From Bacillus bingmayongensis (lineage in GTDB: Bacteria; Bacillota; Bacilli; Bacillales; Bacillaceae_G): a stretch of 64,000 bases of DNA. The notes beneath the pieces are model-generated. The model was given only the letters and a program-made list of their open reading frames with translations, was not told where the DNA came from and ran no database searches. A program made the position numbers and the translations under genes. The stretch covers positions 609,317 to 673,316 of the forward strand of contig NZ_JH921517.1 in NCBI RefSeq assembly GCF_000299035.1, in the 5' to 3' direction. Positions 54,655 to 64,000 of the stretch are shown one piece after another; the stretch's first letter is position 1, and each line of letters starts with the position of its first letter.

Positions 54655-54680
54655 AAAAGCACCATTAATGGTGCTTTTTT
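54653..54680 (+). terminator. Terminator of spoVM
   Basis: Perfect palindrome built from AAAAAAGCACCATT and its complement, overlapping the spoVM stop codon. Confidence 0.92.
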
Positions 54681-54692
54681 CATGAGGATAAT

Positions 54693-54721
54693 AAAAAAAG
54701 AGCCTATTGGCTCTTTTTTTT
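54693..54721 (-). terminator. Terminator of rpmB
   Basis: AAGAGCC pairs with GGCTCTT, flanked by A and T runs. It lies immediately downstream of the minus-strand rpmB. Confidence 0.9.
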
Positions 54722-54725
54722 ATTA

Positions 54726-54914
54726 TTAAACACGTTCGATTTTGCCAGATTTTAATGCTCTAGCAGAAACGTAAACACGTTGAACTTTACCGTCGATGCG
54801 TACGCGAACTTTTTGAAGGTTAGCGCCCCATTTACGTTTTGTAGCGTTCATTGCGTGAGAACGAGAGTTACCAGAACGAGCTTTTCTTCCAGTAATAGCA
54901 CAAACACGAGCCAT
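54726..54914 (-). CDS. rpmB: 50S ribosomal protein L28
   Basis: Ribosomal protein of 62 residues with the family N-terminus [16 protein letters not shown] and the [11 protein letters not shown] segment. The paired CxxC of zinc-binding L28 forms is absent, so this is the zinc-free type. GGGAGGG precedes the ATG. It is transcribed against its neighbours. Confidence 0.96.
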
Positions 54915-54995
54915 CTATATTTCCCTCCCTTAACTACCTTACCATACGTAATTTTTCAATGTTAGTCTTTTATGCGATGCTAAAAACACTACTAT

Positions 54996-55024
54996 AATTT
55001 AACACAACTAAAAAGAGAATGCAA
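54996..55024 (-). promoter_or_regulatory. Probable promoter of rpmB
   Basis: Minus strand TTGCAT (55024-55019), a 17-nt spacer, then TAAATT (55001-54996), with TATAGT just after. The leader would be about 75 nt. Confidence 0.5.
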
Positions 55025-55038
55025 CAGTGTATAAAAAA

Positions 55039-55109
55039 GAAATCAAGAAAAATTACTTGACACTAAAGGTCAGTAAAGAAAAGTAGAAATCAAGAAAAAT
55101 TGCTTGACA
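55039..55109 (+). repeat. Direct repeat of a 24-nt TTGACA-ending module
   Basis: Bases 55039-55062 and 55086-55109 match in 23 of 24 positions (each ends CTTGACA). The start-to-start distance is 47 bp. A TATAAT stands at 55130-55135, 20 nt after the second TTGACA. The repeats lie upstream of yloU. The rest of 54915-55291 has no gene. Confidence 0.8.
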
Positions 55110-55291
55110 TATTATAGTGGTACATGTTGTATAATAACAATGGACTATTTTGCTCGTCATAGAAAAGTGTAATAATAAGCATAAAATATGAGGGCGAAAA
55201 GAAAGAACGATGGAATTTTCTTTAAAAAGATTATATGATAGTAATTAAAGTAGTCTAGCTCACTTTCACCATTTATGAAGGGGGAAAAGAG

Positions 55292-55654
55292 ATGTCAATT
55301 GAAATTAAAACGAAGTACGGTCAAATTGATATTAGTACAGATGTAATTGCAACGATTGCTGGAGGTGCCGCGGTAGATTGCTACGGTATCGTTGGTATGG
55401 CTTCAAAAAATCAATTAAAAGATGGATTAACCGAAATTTTACGAAAAGAAAACTTCACTCGAGGCGTTATTGTTCGTAAAGACGAAGATGAAGTACATAT
55501 TGATATGTATATTATTGTGAGTTACGGTACAAAAATTTCAGAGGTAGCACATAACGTCCAAACGAAAGTGAAATATACATTAGACCAAACGGTAGGACTA
55601 GCAGTAGATTCTGTAAACATCTACGTACAAGGAGTTAAAGTAATAAACTTGTAA
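55292..55654 (+). CDS. yloU: Asp23/Gls24 family protein YloU
   Basis: Protein of 120 residues of the Asp23 family (envelope-stress-related, membrane-associated in Staphylococcus). Seen: TIAGGAAVDCYGIVGMAS, then VDMYIIVSYG-like and VNIYVQGV segments. GGGGGAA precedes the ATG. It is followed by yloV, the usual pair. Confidence 0.92.
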   Translation: MSIEIKTKYGQIDISTDVIATIAGGAAVDCYGIVGMASKNQLKDGLTEILRKENFTRGVIVRKDEDEVHIDMYIIVSYGTKISEVAHNVQTKVKYTLDQTVGLAVDSVNIYVQGVKVINL

Positions 55655-55676
55655 TGTGCATTAAGGAGGAAAATCT

Positions 55677-57353
55677 GTGTCAATTCAAAAAATTGATGGA
55701 AAACGTTTATCACAAATGATTATTCAAGGAGCGAATAATTTAACAAACAATGTTCAGCTTGTTGATGCATTAAACGTTTTTCCAGTTCCAGATGGCGATA
55801 CCGGTACAAATATGAATTTATCAATGACTTCAGGTGCGCGTGAAGTAAAAGCAAACCCTTCACAGCATGCTGGTAAAGTCGGCGTAAGTTTAGCAAAAGG
55901 ATTATTAATGGGAGCTCGTGGTAACTCAGGTGTTATTTTATCTCAGTTATTCCGTGGTTTCTCTAAATCCATCGAACAAAAAGAAGAATTAACAACAGTT
56001 GATTTTGCGGCAGCTTTAGAAGCTGGTGTAGAAACGGCGTATAAAGCGGTTATGAAGCCGATTGAAGGAACGATTTTAACAGTTGCAAGAGAAACGGGTA
56101 AATATGCAGTCACAGTTGCGAAAAAACAGCGCGACTTTGTTTTGTTTATGGAAGACGTTGTAAAAGAAGCGAATGCATCGTTAAATCGTACGCCAGATTT
56201 ATTACCTGTATTAAAACAAGTTGGCGTTGTAGATAGCGGTGGTAAAGGTCTTGTTGTTGTATACGAAGGCTTTTTAGCTGATTTAAAGGGAGAAACAATT
56301 TCTTCTGAGTTACCTGTGCAACCATCTATGAATGAAATGGTACGTGCAGAACATCACCGTAGTGTACAAAGCCAATTGAGTACAGAAGACATTAAATACG
56401 GATATTGTACGGAATTCATGGTGAAATTAGAGTCTGAGAAAATGAAAGAACATAATTTCTCTGAACAAAAATTCCGTGAAGATATTAGTGTTTATGGAGA
56501 TTCATTACTTGTTGTATCGGATGATGAAGTTGTAAAAGTTCATATTCATGCAGAACATCCTGGTGATGCGATGAACTACGGTCAACGTTATGGTAGTTTA
56601 ATTAAAATTAAAGTAGAAAATATGCGTGAACAGCATACTGCTTTATTAGACGAGCCAGCACCGATGCACGAAGAAGTGAATGTGCCAAAAGAAAAGCAAC
56701 CGTACGGTATTGTAACTGTAGCGATGGGATCGGGTATTAAGAACTTATTCGAGAGCATTGGGGCAACTGAGGTTATCGAAGGTGGTCAAACGATGAATCC
56801 AAGTACGGAGGATATCGTAAAGGCAATCGAAGAGGCGAATGCTGAAAAAATCATTATTTTACCGAATAACGGTAATATTGTGATGGCGGCAGAGCAAGCT
56901 GCATCTGTTGTTGATCAAGAAGTGATTGTTGTTCGTTCGAAAACTGTTCCTCAAGGAATGGCTGCGATGTTGGCATTTAATCCGGCTGGAACGTTAGAAG
57001 AAAACGAAGAGAACATGAAAGAAGCACTAGCACATGTGAAAACAGGTCAAATTACGTATGCGGTTCGTGATACGGAAATTGACGGTGTAGCGATTCAAAA
57101 AAATGATTTCATGTGTATTGCAGATGGGAAAATTGTATCTACAAATGCTAAAAAAGTAGGTGCAGCGAAACAATTGCTAGAAAGCATGATCGATGAAGAT
57201 TCTGAAATCGTAACGATCTTGCAAGGTGAAGATGCAACAGATGAAGAAGTGGCAGAGTTAGTTGCATTTGTAGAAGAGAAATTTGAAGATGTAGAGGTAG
57301 AAGTTCACCAAGGAAATCAACCTGTATATTCTTTCATATTCTCTGTAGAATAA
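55677..57353 (+). CDS. yloV: DAK-domain fatty-acid kinase-like protein YloV
   Basis: Protein of 558 residues similar to FakA, the ATP-binding subunit that phosphorylates fatty acids bound to FakB. The N-terminal DhaL domain has PVPDGDTGTNM and GARGNSGVILSQ (nucleotide and Mg2+ binding). The middle and C-terminal domains follow to about 555. The start is GTG, with AAGGAGG 7 nt upstream. No fakB is nearby. In B. subtilis sdaAB and sdaAA come next; they are missing here. Confidence 0.9.
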   Translation: MSIQKIDGKRLSQMIIQGANNLTNNVQLVDALNVFPVPDGDTGTNMNLSMTSGAREVKANPSQHAGKVGVSLAKGLLMGARGNSGVILSQLFRGFSKSIEQKEELTTVDFAAALEAGVETAYKAVMKPIEGTILTVARETGKYAVTVAKKQRDFVLFMEDVVKEANASLNRTPDLLPVLKQVGVVDSGGKGLVVVYEGFLADLKGETISSELPVQPSMNEMVRAEHHRSVQSQLSTEDIKYGYCTEFMVKLESEKMKEHNFSEQKFREDISVYGDSLLVVSDDEVVKVHIHAEHPGDAMNYGQRYGSLIKIKVENMREQHTALLDEPAPMHEEVNVPKEKQPYGIVTVAMGSGIKNLFESIGATEVIEGGQTMNPSTEDIVKAIEEANAEKIIILPNNGNIVMAAEQAASVVDQEVIVVRSKTVPQGMAAMLAFNPAGTLEENEENMKEALAHVKTGQITYAVRDTEIDGVAIQKNDFMCIADGKIVSTNAKKVGAAKQLLESMIDEDSEIVTILQGEDATDEEVAELVAFVEEKFEDVEVEVHQGNQPVYSFIFSVE

Positions 57354-57462
57354 GTTGAATCTCTTTCTTCGCAGAGATGAACGGTTTTACTTGCTAATGA
57401 GCAAGAGCTAGCGGCAATATATTGTCAGCGGTTCTTTTTCAAAAGGCTAGCATAATGATGAT

Positions 57463-57500
57463 AAAAAAGAGCCTTGCTGCTATAGTAAGGCTCTTTTCTT
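57463..57500 (+). terminator. Terminator after yloV
   Basis: AAGAGCCTT pairs with AAGGCTCTT, with an A run before and TTTCTTT after. The remaining gap to recG (57501-57766) shows no gene and no convincing promoter. Confidence 0.85.
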
Positions 57501-57766
57501 TCGTATATCTTTCTTCGGGTGAAGCATAATTTGCTCGTAATATTTTAAGTAAGCATTTAGGTTCATGGAAGGGAAGGGCCATTGTATAGGTGATAATGTA
57601 TAAGGCTAGTTTCTTTTAGAATGCTTATGATAGAATAGAAAAGGCAAAAGAGAGCGATTAAGTTAGGACAGTAAATGTGTAAAGTATATGGAATTATATA
57701 TTCATATAGGTATGCAGATTATATTTGAGTAAAAATAAGAAAATGATGTGACGGAGCGTGAAAATC

Positions 57767-59815
57767 TTGAATGAAGTTGTGCAAGTTCCTGTTACGGATG
57801 TAAAGGGAATCGGGGAAGAGACATCTGAATTATTACATGAGATGGGGATTTATACAGTTTCTCATCTATTAGAGCATTTTCCGTACCGTTATGAAGACTA
57901 TGCGATGAAAGATTTGGCAGAAGTGAAGCATGAAGAACGTGTAACAGTGGAAGGAAAGGTACATAGTGTTCCATTATTACAATATTATGGGAAGAAGAAA
58001 TCGCGTCTTACTGTTCGCGTACTTGTTGGTCGTTATTTAATTACGGCTGTATGTTTTAATAGACCGTATTATAAGCAAAAATTAAAGCTTGATGAAACGG
58101 TGGCGATTACTGGTAAATGGGATCAGCATCGTCAAACGATTTCTGTATCCGAACTTCACTTTGGTCCAGTCGTACGTCAGCAAGAAGTGGAACCTGTGTA
58201 TTCAGTAAAAGGGAAATTAACAGTAAAACAAATGCGTCGTTTTATTGCGCAAGCATTAAAAGAATACGGTAACTCTATAACTGAAGTATTGCCAGATGGT
58301 TTGCTGAGCCGTTACAAGTTGTTGCCTCGATATGAAGCTCTTCGGGCACTGCATTTCCCAGTTGGTCAAGAAGATTTAAAACAGGCACGTCGCCGATTTG
58401 TATATGAAGAATTTTTCTTATTCCAGCTCAAAATGCAAGCGCTACGTAAAATGGAAAGAGAGAGTTCGAAGGGGACGAAAAAAGATATTTCAATGAAAGA
58501 ATTAGAAGAGTTCACTGATGCGCTTCCATTCCCACTTACTGGTGCACAGCGTCGCGTTGTTTCTGAGATTATGAAAGATATGCAGTCTCCTTATCGAATG
58601 AATCGGTTATTACAAGGGGATGTTGGATCTGGGAAAACAGTCGTAGCTGCAATTGCTCTTTATGCAGCAAAACTTGCGCATTATCAAGGGGCGTTGATGG
58701 TACCTACAGAAATTTTAGCTGAGCAACATTATCAATCACTAGCAGAGACGTTCTCGCATTTTAATATGAATGTGGAATTGTTAACGAGTTCAGTTAAAGG
58801 CGCACGTCGTCGTGAAGTTTTAGCGAAACTTGAACAGGGAGAAATAGATATTCTTGTTGGGACACATGCTTTAATTCAGGATGAGGTCATTTTCCATAGA
58901 CTTGGAATTGTTATTACTGACGAACAACACCGTTTTGGTGTAGCGCAGCGCCGCGTTTTACGGGAGAAAGGTGAAAGTCCAGATGTGTTGTTTATGACAG
59001 CAACACCAATTCCTCGTACATTGGCGATTACTGCTTTTGGAGAGATGGATGTTTCTATTATTGATGAAATGCCGGCTGGGCGTAAAGTGATTGAAACGTA
59101 TTGGGCAAAACATGACATGTTAGAGCGTGTCCTTGGCTTCGTGGAAAAGGAAGTGAAGAAGGGGAGACAAGCTTATGTAATTTGTCCACTTATTGAAGAA
59201 TCTGAGAAGCTTGATGTGCAAAATGCAATTGATTTGCATAGTATGCTGATGCATCACTATCAAGAGAAGTTTCAGGTTGGGTTAATGCACGGACGTTTAT
59301 CTTCTCAAGAAAAAGAAGATGTAATGGAGCAATTTAGTGAAAATAAAGTGCAAATTCTTGTTTCAACAACTGTAGTTGAGGTTGGTGTTAACGTGCCAAA
59401 TGCAACAGTTATGGTAATTTATGATGCGGAGCGCTTTGGTTTATCGCAATTGCATCAGCTTCGAGGTCGTGTTGGCCGTGGAAGTGAGCAGTCATATTGC
59501 TTGTTAATCGCAGATCCGAAATCGGAAACTGGGAAAGAACGCATGCGCATTATGACGGAAACAAATGATGGATTTGTATTGTCGGAAAAAGATTTAGAGT
59601 TACGTGGTCCTGGAGATTTCTTTGGAAGTAAACAAAGTGGTCTACCAGAGTTTAAGGTAGCTGATATGGTACATGATTATCGAGCATTGGAAACAGCGAG
59701 ACAAGATGCGGCCATACTGGTTGATTCAGAAGCGTTTTGGCATAACGAGCAGTATGCTGCACTCCGCGTATATCTTGAAGGGACAGGTGTATTTCAAGGA
59801 GAAAAGCTCGATTAA
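57767..59815 (+). CDS. recG: ATP-dependent DNA helicase RecG
   Basis: Branch-migrating helicase of 682 residues that remodels stalled forks and Holliday junctions. N-terminal wedge (OB-fold) domain to about 230, then motor motifs: Walker [13 protein letters not shown] box [17 protein letters not shown], and QLRGRVGRG. The TTG at 57767 is 10 nt after GGAG and gives the usual MNEVVQVPV start; the GTG at 57758 is too close to the same site. Confidence 0.95.
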   Translation: MNEVVQVPVTDVKGIGEETSELLHEMGIYTVSHLLEHFPYRYEDYAMKDLAEVKHEERVTVEGKVHSVPLLQYYGKKKSRLTVRVLVGRYLITAVCFNRPYYKQKLKLDETVAITGKWDQHRQTISVSELHFGPVVRQQEVEPVYSVKGKLTVKQMRRFIAQALKEYGNSITEVLPDGLLSRYKLLPRYEALRALHFPVGQEDLKQARRRFVYEEFFLFQLKMQALRKMERESSKGTKKDISMKELEEFTDALPFPLTGAQRRVVSEIMKDMQSPYRMNRLLQGDVGSGKTVVAAIALYAAKLAHYQGALMVPTEILAEQHYQSLAETFSHFNMNVELLTSSVKGARRREVLAKLEQGEIDILVGTHALIQDEVIFHRLGIVITDEQHRFGVAQRRVLREKGESPDVLFMTATPIPRTLAITAFGEMDVSIIDEMPAGRKVIETYWAKHDMLERVLGFVEKEVKKGRQAYVICPLIEESEKLDVQNAIDLHSMLMHHYQEKFQVGLMHGRLSSQEKEDVMEQFSENKVQILVSTTVVEVGVNVPNATVMVIYDAERFGLSQLHQLRGRVGRGSEQSYCLLIADPKSETGKERMRIMTETNDGFVLSEKDLELRGPGDFFGSKQSGLPEFKVADMVHDYRALETARQDAAILVDSEAFWHNEQYAALRVYLEGTGVFQGEKLD

Positions 59816-59838
59816 AAATAGAATGTGTAAACTTTTTG

Positions 59839-59867
59839 TTGCATTCTACTTTTAATGATTATATACT
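59839..59867 (+). promoter_or_regulatory. Sigma-A promoter of the fapR operon
   Basis: TTGCAT at 59839-59844, exactly 17 nt, then TATACT at 59862-59867. Confidence 0.75.
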
Positions 59868-59871
59868 ACTG

Positions 59872-59888
59872 TTAGTACCTAGTCATAA
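59872..59888 (+). promoter_or_regulatory. FapR operator
   Basis: TTAGTACCTAGTCATAA, a 17-bp imperfect palindrome matching the known FapR box (TTAGTACCTG-type), placed over the expected transcription start. It allows autorepression, relieved by malonyl-CoA or malonyl-ACP. Confidence 0.85.
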
Positions 59889-59904
59889 AAATGGATGGTG
59901 CGGT

Positions 59905-60498
59905 ATGAAAAAGAGAAAAAGTAAGAAAGAAAGACAAGCGTTATTACAACAAACGATAGAAACGAATCCGTTTATAACGGATGAAGAGTTAGCAGAGCAG
60001 TTTCAAGTAAGTATACAAACAGTTCGCCTTGATCGGATGGAATTATCCATTCCAGAGTTAAGAGAGCGAATTAAACATGTAGCGACACGGCAGCATGAAG
60101 AAGATGTGAAATCTTTACCGTTAGAAGAGGTAGTTGGAGAAATTATTGATATAGAATTAGATAGACATGCAATTTCTATTTTTGAAGTGAAGATGGAGCA
60201 TGTATTTAAAAGAAATCAAATTGCACGTGGGCATCATTTATTTGCTCAAGCAAACTCACTAGCTGTTGCAGTTATTGATGAAGAACTAGCTTTAACTGCA
60301 AAGTCTACCATTCGATATATTCGTCCTGTAAAATTAGGAGAACGTGTTGTTGCTAAAGCGCGCGTTGAAGATGTGGAGAATGATAAAGGTCGGACGGTTG
60401 TAAAAGTGCGTAGCTTTGTTGGCGAAGAACTTGTTTTTTCAGGCACTTTTGAAATGTATCGATCTAGTAATTATAGTGAGGAAGGTAACAATTTATGA
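59905..60498 (+). CDS. fapR: Fatty-acid and phospholipid biosynthesis repressor FapR
   Basis: Repressor of 197 residues with an N-terminal helix-turn-helix (about 20-45, [19 protein letters not shown]) and a C-terminal hot-dog domain that binds malonyl-CoA. The ATG at 59905 starts [11 protein letters not shown]. It overlaps plsX by 4 nt, so the regulator is made with the genes it controls. Confidence 0.96.
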   Translation: MKKRKSKKERQALLQQTIETNPFITDEELAEQFQVSIQTVRLDRMELSIPELRERIKHVATRQHEEDVKSLPLEEVVGEIIDIELDRHAISIFEVKMEHVFKRNQIARGHHLFAQANSLAVAVIDEELALTAKSTIRYIRPVKLGERVVAKARVEDVENDKGRTVVKVRSFVGEELVFSGTFEMYRSSNYSEEGNNL

Positions 60499-61487
60499 AA
60501 ATCGCAATAGATGCAATGGGCGGCGATCACGCTCCAAAAGCAGTTGTATTAGGAGCAATGAAAGCTATTAAGGAATATTCGGATTTACATATTACCCTAG
60601 TAGGGAAACAAGAGGAAATTCGTCAGTATTTAACAAATGAAGAGCGTATTACTATACTTCATACAGACGAAATGATTGAAGCGACAGACGAGCCGGTAAG
60701 AGCTGTTCGCCGTAAAAAACAAGCTTCAATGGTACTTGCAGCACAACAAGTAAAGACAGGTGTAGCAGATGCTTGTATATCAGCGGGTAGTACAGGAGCT
60801 TTAATGGCCGCGGGATTGTTTGTGGTAGGACGAATGGAAGGGATTGAACGACCAGCTTTATCACCTACAATGCCAACTGTTGATGGAGAAGGCTTTGTTA
60901 TGCTAGATGTTGGAGCAAATGTCGACGCAAAACCGATTCATTTATATCAATACGCGGTTATGGGTTCTGTTTACGCTGAAAAAGTAAGAGGGATTCAAAA
61001 TCCACGCGTTGGGCTTTTAAATGTTGGTACAGAAGATGGAAAAGGAAACGACCTTTCAAAACAAGTATTTGCTATGTTAAAAGATGCGCCGATTAACTTT
61101 GTTGGAAACGTTGAATCAAGAGACTTACTGCAAGGCGTAGCGGATGTTGTTGTATGTGATGGTTTTACTGGGAATGTAGCATTAAAATCATTAGAAGGAA
61201 CAGCACTTGCGTTGTTCTCTATGCTAAAAGAACAATTAATGAGTTCGTTTACAAGTAAATTAGCAGCAGCAGTATTAAAACCGAAACTTATGAGATTAAA
61301 AGATAAAATGGATTATTCGGAGTATGGCGGAGCAGCATTATTTGGATTGAAAGCTCCTGTCATTAAGGCTCATGGTTCTTCTAATGCTCAATCGATATTC
61401 AGTGCGATTCGTCAAACGAGAGAAATGGTAGCGAAAGAAGTAATTCCTACAATTTCAAGTGTAATGGAGAAAGAGCCGCTCCGATAA
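60495..61487 (+). CDS. plsX: Phosphate acyltransferase PlsX
   Basis: Makes acyl phosphate from acyl-ACP, the first step of phospholipid synthesis in Gram-positives; 330 residues. Family blocks: [45 protein letters not shown] and [11 protein letters not shown]. Its ribosome binding site lies at the end of fapR. Confidence 0.96.
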   Translation: MKIAIDAMGGDHAPKAVVLGAMKAIKEYSDLHITLVGKQEEIRQYLTNEERITILHTDEMIEATDEPVRAVRRKKQASMVLAAQQVKTGVADACISAGSTGALMAAGLFVVGRMEGIERPALSPTMPTVDGEGFVMLDVGANVDAKPIHLYQYAVMGSVYAEKVRGIQNPRVGLLNVGTEDGKGNDLSKQVFAMLKDAPINFVGNVESRDLLQGVADVVVCDGFTGNVALKSLEGTALALFSMLKEQLMSSFTSKLAAAVLKPKLMRLKDKMDYSEYGGAALFGLKAPVIKAHGSSNAQSIFSAIRQTREMVAKEVIPTISSVMEKEPLR

Positions 61488-61501
61488 GAGGAGGATTTGA
61501 A

Positions 61502-62452
61502 ATGGGAAAATTAGCATTTCTTTTTCCGGGCCAAGGTTCACAGGCAGTTGGAATGGGTAGACAGTTAGCGGAGAATCATAAAAAGGTTGCAAAAGTGTTT
61601 CAAAAAGCGGATGAAGTTTTACAAGAGTCTCTTTCAGATGTGATTTTTGAAGGGCCGCAGGAAAAACTGACATTAACGACAAATGCACAGCCTGCATTGT
61701 TGACGACCAGCTTTGCGATTTTAACAGCTTTGAAAGAATATGATATTACACCAGACTACGTGGCAGGGCATAGTTTGGGTGAATATAGCGCGCTTGTAGC
61801 AGCTGGAGCATTGACATTTGAAGATGCTGTGTATGCTGTGAGAAAACGTGGTGAATATATGGAAGAATCTGTGCCGGGTGGAGAAGGGGCAATGGCAGCT
61901 ATTTTAGGAGCTGATCCGGATGTCCTAAAACAAGTTACAGAAGAAGTAACGAATGAAGGTTATGCTGTACAAATTGCTAATATGAATAGTACAAAGCAAA
62001 TTGTCATTTCTGGAACGAAACAAGGAGTAGAATTGGCTTCTCAAAGAGTGAAAGAAAAAGGTGCAAAACGAGCGATTCCGCTCCGTGTGAGTGGTCCGTT
62101 CCATTCTTCATTAATGAAACCAGCAGCTGAAAAATTTCAAAGTGTTTTAAATGAAATTACAATCCAAAATGCAAATGTTCCAGTTGTTGCAAACGTTACG
62201 GCAGACTGTATTACGCGTAGCGCAGAGATTAAAGAAAAGCTAATTGAACAACTCTATTCACCTGTTTTATGGTACCCATCGATTGAACGTATGGTAGAGC
62301 AAGGGGTAGACACGTTTATTGAAATTGGACCTGGAAAAGTGTTAGCTGGTCTTATGAAATCAATCGCTCCATCTGTGAAAGTATATGCGATATATGATGA
62401 AGAGACATTGAAAGATACCATTTCAAATTTGAGAGGAGAAAGCGGATGTTAA
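61502..62452 (+). CDS. fabD: Malonyl-CoA:ACP transacylase FabD
   Basis: Loads malonyl on ACP; 316 residues. N-terminal [13 protein letters not shown], the nucleophile serine in [10 protein letters not shown] and the histidine in GPFHSSLM are all present. AGGAGG precedes the ATG. It overlaps fabG by 7 nt. Confidence 0.96.
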   Translation: MGKLAFLFPGQGSQAVGMGRQLAENHKKVAKVFQKADEVLQESLSDVIFEGPQEKLTLTTNAQPALLTTSFAILTALKEYDITPDYVAGHSLGEYSALVAAGALTFEDAVYAVRKRGEYMEESVPGGEGAMAAILGADPDVLKQVTEEVTNEGYAVQIANMNSTKQIVISGTKQGVELASQRVKEKGAKRAIPLRVSGPFHSSLMKPAAEKFQSVLNEITIQNANVPVVANVTADCITRSAEIKEKLIEQLYSPVLWYPSIERMVEQGVDTFIEIGPGKVLAGLMKSIAPSVKVYAIYDEETLKDTISNLRGESGC

Positions 62453-63186
62453 AAGGGAAAGTAGCATTAGTAACAGGTGCATCACGCGGGATTGGCCGTG
62501 CAATTGCAATTGATTTAGCAAAGCAAGGTGCGACGGTTGTAGTAAACTACGCTGGTAATGAACAAAAAGCAAATGAAGTAGTCGATGAAATAAAAAAACT
62601 TGGCTCAGAAGCAATCGCGGTAAGAGCTGATGTTGCAAATGGTGAAGATGTTGCAAATATGGTAAAACAAACTGTTGACACATTTGGGAAAGTTGATATT
62701 CTTGTGAATAACGCAGGTGTAACGAGAGATAATTTATTAATGCGTATGAAAGAAGAAGAATGGGATACAGTTATTAATACAAACTTAAAAGGTGTATTCT
62801 TATGTACGAAAGCAGTATCTCGCTACATGATGCGTCAACGTCATGGCCGTATTATTAATATTGCTTCTGTTGTTGGTGTTACAGGAAATCCTGGTCAAGC
62901 GAATTACGTTGCTGCAAAAGCAGGTGTAATAGGATTGACAAAAACGTCTGCTAAAGAATTAGCTAGTAGAAATATAACTGTAAATGCCATCGCACCTGGA
63001 TTTATTGCTACCGATATGACGGACGTATTGGCAGAAAATTTAAAAGAAGAAATGTTGAAATTGATCCCTGCTGCTAAGTTTGGAGAGGCGCAAGATATTG
63101 CGAATGCTGTAACATTTTTTGCTGCTGATCATAGCAAATATATTACAGGACAAACATTACATGTTGATGGCGGTATGGTAATGTAA
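62446..63186 (+). CDS. fabG: 3-oxoacyl-ACP reductase FabG
   Basis: NADPH-dependent SDR enzyme of 246 residues, the reductive step in fatty-acid elongation. Cofactor motif [16 protein letters not shown], and catalytic Ser in INIASVVG, Tyr and Lys in YVAAKAG. Overlap with fabD points to coupling. Confidence 0.96.
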   Translation: MLKGKVALVTGASRGIGRAIAIDLAKQGATVVVNYAGNEQKANEVVDEIKKLGSEAIAVRADVANGEDVANMVKQTVDTFGKVDILVNNAGVTRDNLLMRMKEEEWDTVINTNLKGVFLCTKAVSRYMMRQRHGRIINIASVVGVTGNPGQANYVAAKAGVIGLTKTSAKELASRNITVNAIAPGFIATDMTDVLAENLKEEMLKLIPAAKFGEAQDIANAVTFFAADHSKYITGQTLHVDGGMVM

Positions 63187-63257
63187 TAAAAGAAACGATT
63201 TCACCTAGTTTTTTTGTGAAATATTTAATATAATATTTGAGGGGAGGTGAATGAATT

Positions 63258-63491
63258 ATGGCAGATGTTTTAGAGCGTGTAACGAAAATCATCGTGGATC
63301 GTTTAGGAGTAGAAGAAACAGAAGTAGTACCAGCTGCAAGCTTTAAAGAAGATTTAGGTGCAGACTCCCTAGATGTAGTTGAACTTGTAATGCAATTAGA
63401 AGATGAGTTTGAAATGGAAATTTCTGATGAAGAAGCAGAAAAAATTGCTACTGTTGGCGATGCTGTGACTTACATAGAGAGTCATCTATAA
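63258..63491 (+). CDS. acpP: Acyl carrier protein
   Basis: Acidic protein of 77 residues with the phosphopantetheine-bearing serine in [20 protein letters not shown] precedes the ATG, a strong ribosome binding site fitting high expression. The 71-nt gap from fabG holds no clear promoter. Confidence 0.97.
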   Translation: MADVLERVTKIIVDRLGVEETEVVPAASFKEDLGADSLDVVELVMQLEDEFEMEISDEEAEKIATVGDAVTYIESHL

Positions 63492-63501
63492 TGTTTGAGT
63501 G

Positions 63502-63530
63502 AAGTCCCGTTTTATAGCGGGGCTTTCTCG
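63502..63530 (+). terminator. Possible partial terminator between acpP and rnc
   Basis: AGTCCCG can pair with CGGGGCT, followed by TTTCTC. The stem is short and the T run imperfect, so partial readthrough into rnc is likely. Confidence 0.4.
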
Positions 63531-63550
63531 GCTTATATCTGGAGGGACCT

Positions 63551-64000
63551 ATGCCATACCGAAAATATAGAGAAAAAAAATATGAAACAAAATATCGTGA
63601 AGCTTTTAAAACGTTTCAACAAAAAATAGGTATTACGTTTACAGACGAAAAATTATTGATTCAAGCATTTACGCATTCATCGTATGTGAATGAGCATCGA
63701 AAAAAGCCACATGAAGACAATGAACGTCTTGAATTTCTTGGAGACGCTGTATTGGAACTAACTGTATCACAGTATTTGTTTCAAAAATATCCGACAATGA
63801 GCGAAGGAGAACTAACAAAGTTGCGTGCAGCTGTTGTGTGTGAACCATCTCTTGTTCGTTTCGCGAATGAATTGTCATTTGGAAATCTAGTTCTATTAGG
63901 AAAAGGTGAAGAAATGACAGGCGGGCGTGAACGACCAGCTTTATTAGCGGATGTCTTTGAAGCGTTTATTGGTGCCCTTTATCTTGATCAAGGATTGGAT
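63551..64000 (+). CDS. rnc: Ribonuclease III, N-terminal part
   Basis: Double-strand-specific RNase; 150 residues are visible and the gene continues beyond the window. The family signature [14 protein letters not shown] is at about 57-70, and a second acidic cluster, [15 protein letters not shown], ends the visible part. GGAGGG is 5 nt before the ATG. It follows acpP as in other Bacillus genomes. Confidence 0.96.
   Translation, partial: MPYRKYREKKYETKYREAFKTFQQKIGITFTDEKLLIQAFTHSSYVNEHRKKPHEDNERLEFLGDAVLELTVSQYLFQKYPTMSEGELTKLRAAVVCEPSLVRFANELSFGNLVLLGKGEEMTGGRERPALLADVFEAFIGALYLDQGLD

Overview
The window is AT-rich chromosomal DNA from a spore-forming Firmicute, almost certainly a member of the Bacillus cereus group. 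The gene order follows the Bacillus subtilis sigG-ylm-divIVA-ileS-lspA-pyr ... yloA-yloB-yloC-remA-gmk ... prkC-rsgA-thiN-spoVM-rpmB-yloUV-recG-fapR-plsX-fabD-fabG-acpP-rnc segment. It carries the sporulation genes sigG (partial), ymxH and spoVM. Two copies of a short repeat with ATAAA ends look like the dispersed repeats of the B. cereus group.

Layout. (1) 1-4440: end of sigG, then ymxH, pgeF, ylmE, sepF, ylmG, ylmH and divIVA (cell division and envelope). (2) 4441-9609: sigma-A promoter and isoleucine T-box, ileS, a DksA-like ylyA, lspA and a RluD-type pseudouridine synthase. (3) 9610-21490: the de novo pyrimidine operon pyrR-P-B-C-AA-AB-K-D-F-E with three PyrR attenuators. Most of its cistrons overlap. 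(4) 21500-34830: an accessory block between pyrE and rqcH, where B. subtilis keeps its sulfate-assimilation operon. It holds a VmlR-like antibiotic-resistance ABC-F ATPase with a four-segment attenuator, a LysE exporter divergent from an XRE-cupin regulator, a DUF2651-like protein, an orphan transporter, a frameshifted MetQ/NlpA lipoprotein, a four-gene flavin monooxygenase operon (two HpaB-like proteins, SsuD-like, SfnG-like) and a DinB-family protein. (5) 34832-54914: rqcH, a Ca2+ ATPase, yicC, remA, gmk, rpoZ, coaBC, priA, def, fmt, rsmB, rlmN, prpC, prkC, rsgA, rpe, thiN, spoVM and rpmB. (6) 54915-64000: yloU, yloV, recG, then the FapR-controlled phospholipid and fatty-acid genes and the start of rnc.

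Most of the window is ordinary housekeeping. The region most worth a second look is 28146-28440. The MetQ-like gene and the monooxygenase operon point away from each other, and each has an untranslated leader carrying the same 19-nt motif (CTGG-N4-CCAG hairpin) fused to an intrinsic terminator. The two copies differ only in three loop bases. The downstream genes look like sulfur scavenging genes (sulfone and sulfonate oxidation, sulfur-amino-acid uptake), so this is a candidate sulfur-responsive attenuator of unknown type.

Other signals: the fully readable attenuator of the VmlR-like gene, a degenerate third PyrR loop exactly complementary to its terminator, a 1-base frameshift in the MetQ-like gene, and two diverged copies of one ATAAA-ended repeat at 33641 and 52124.
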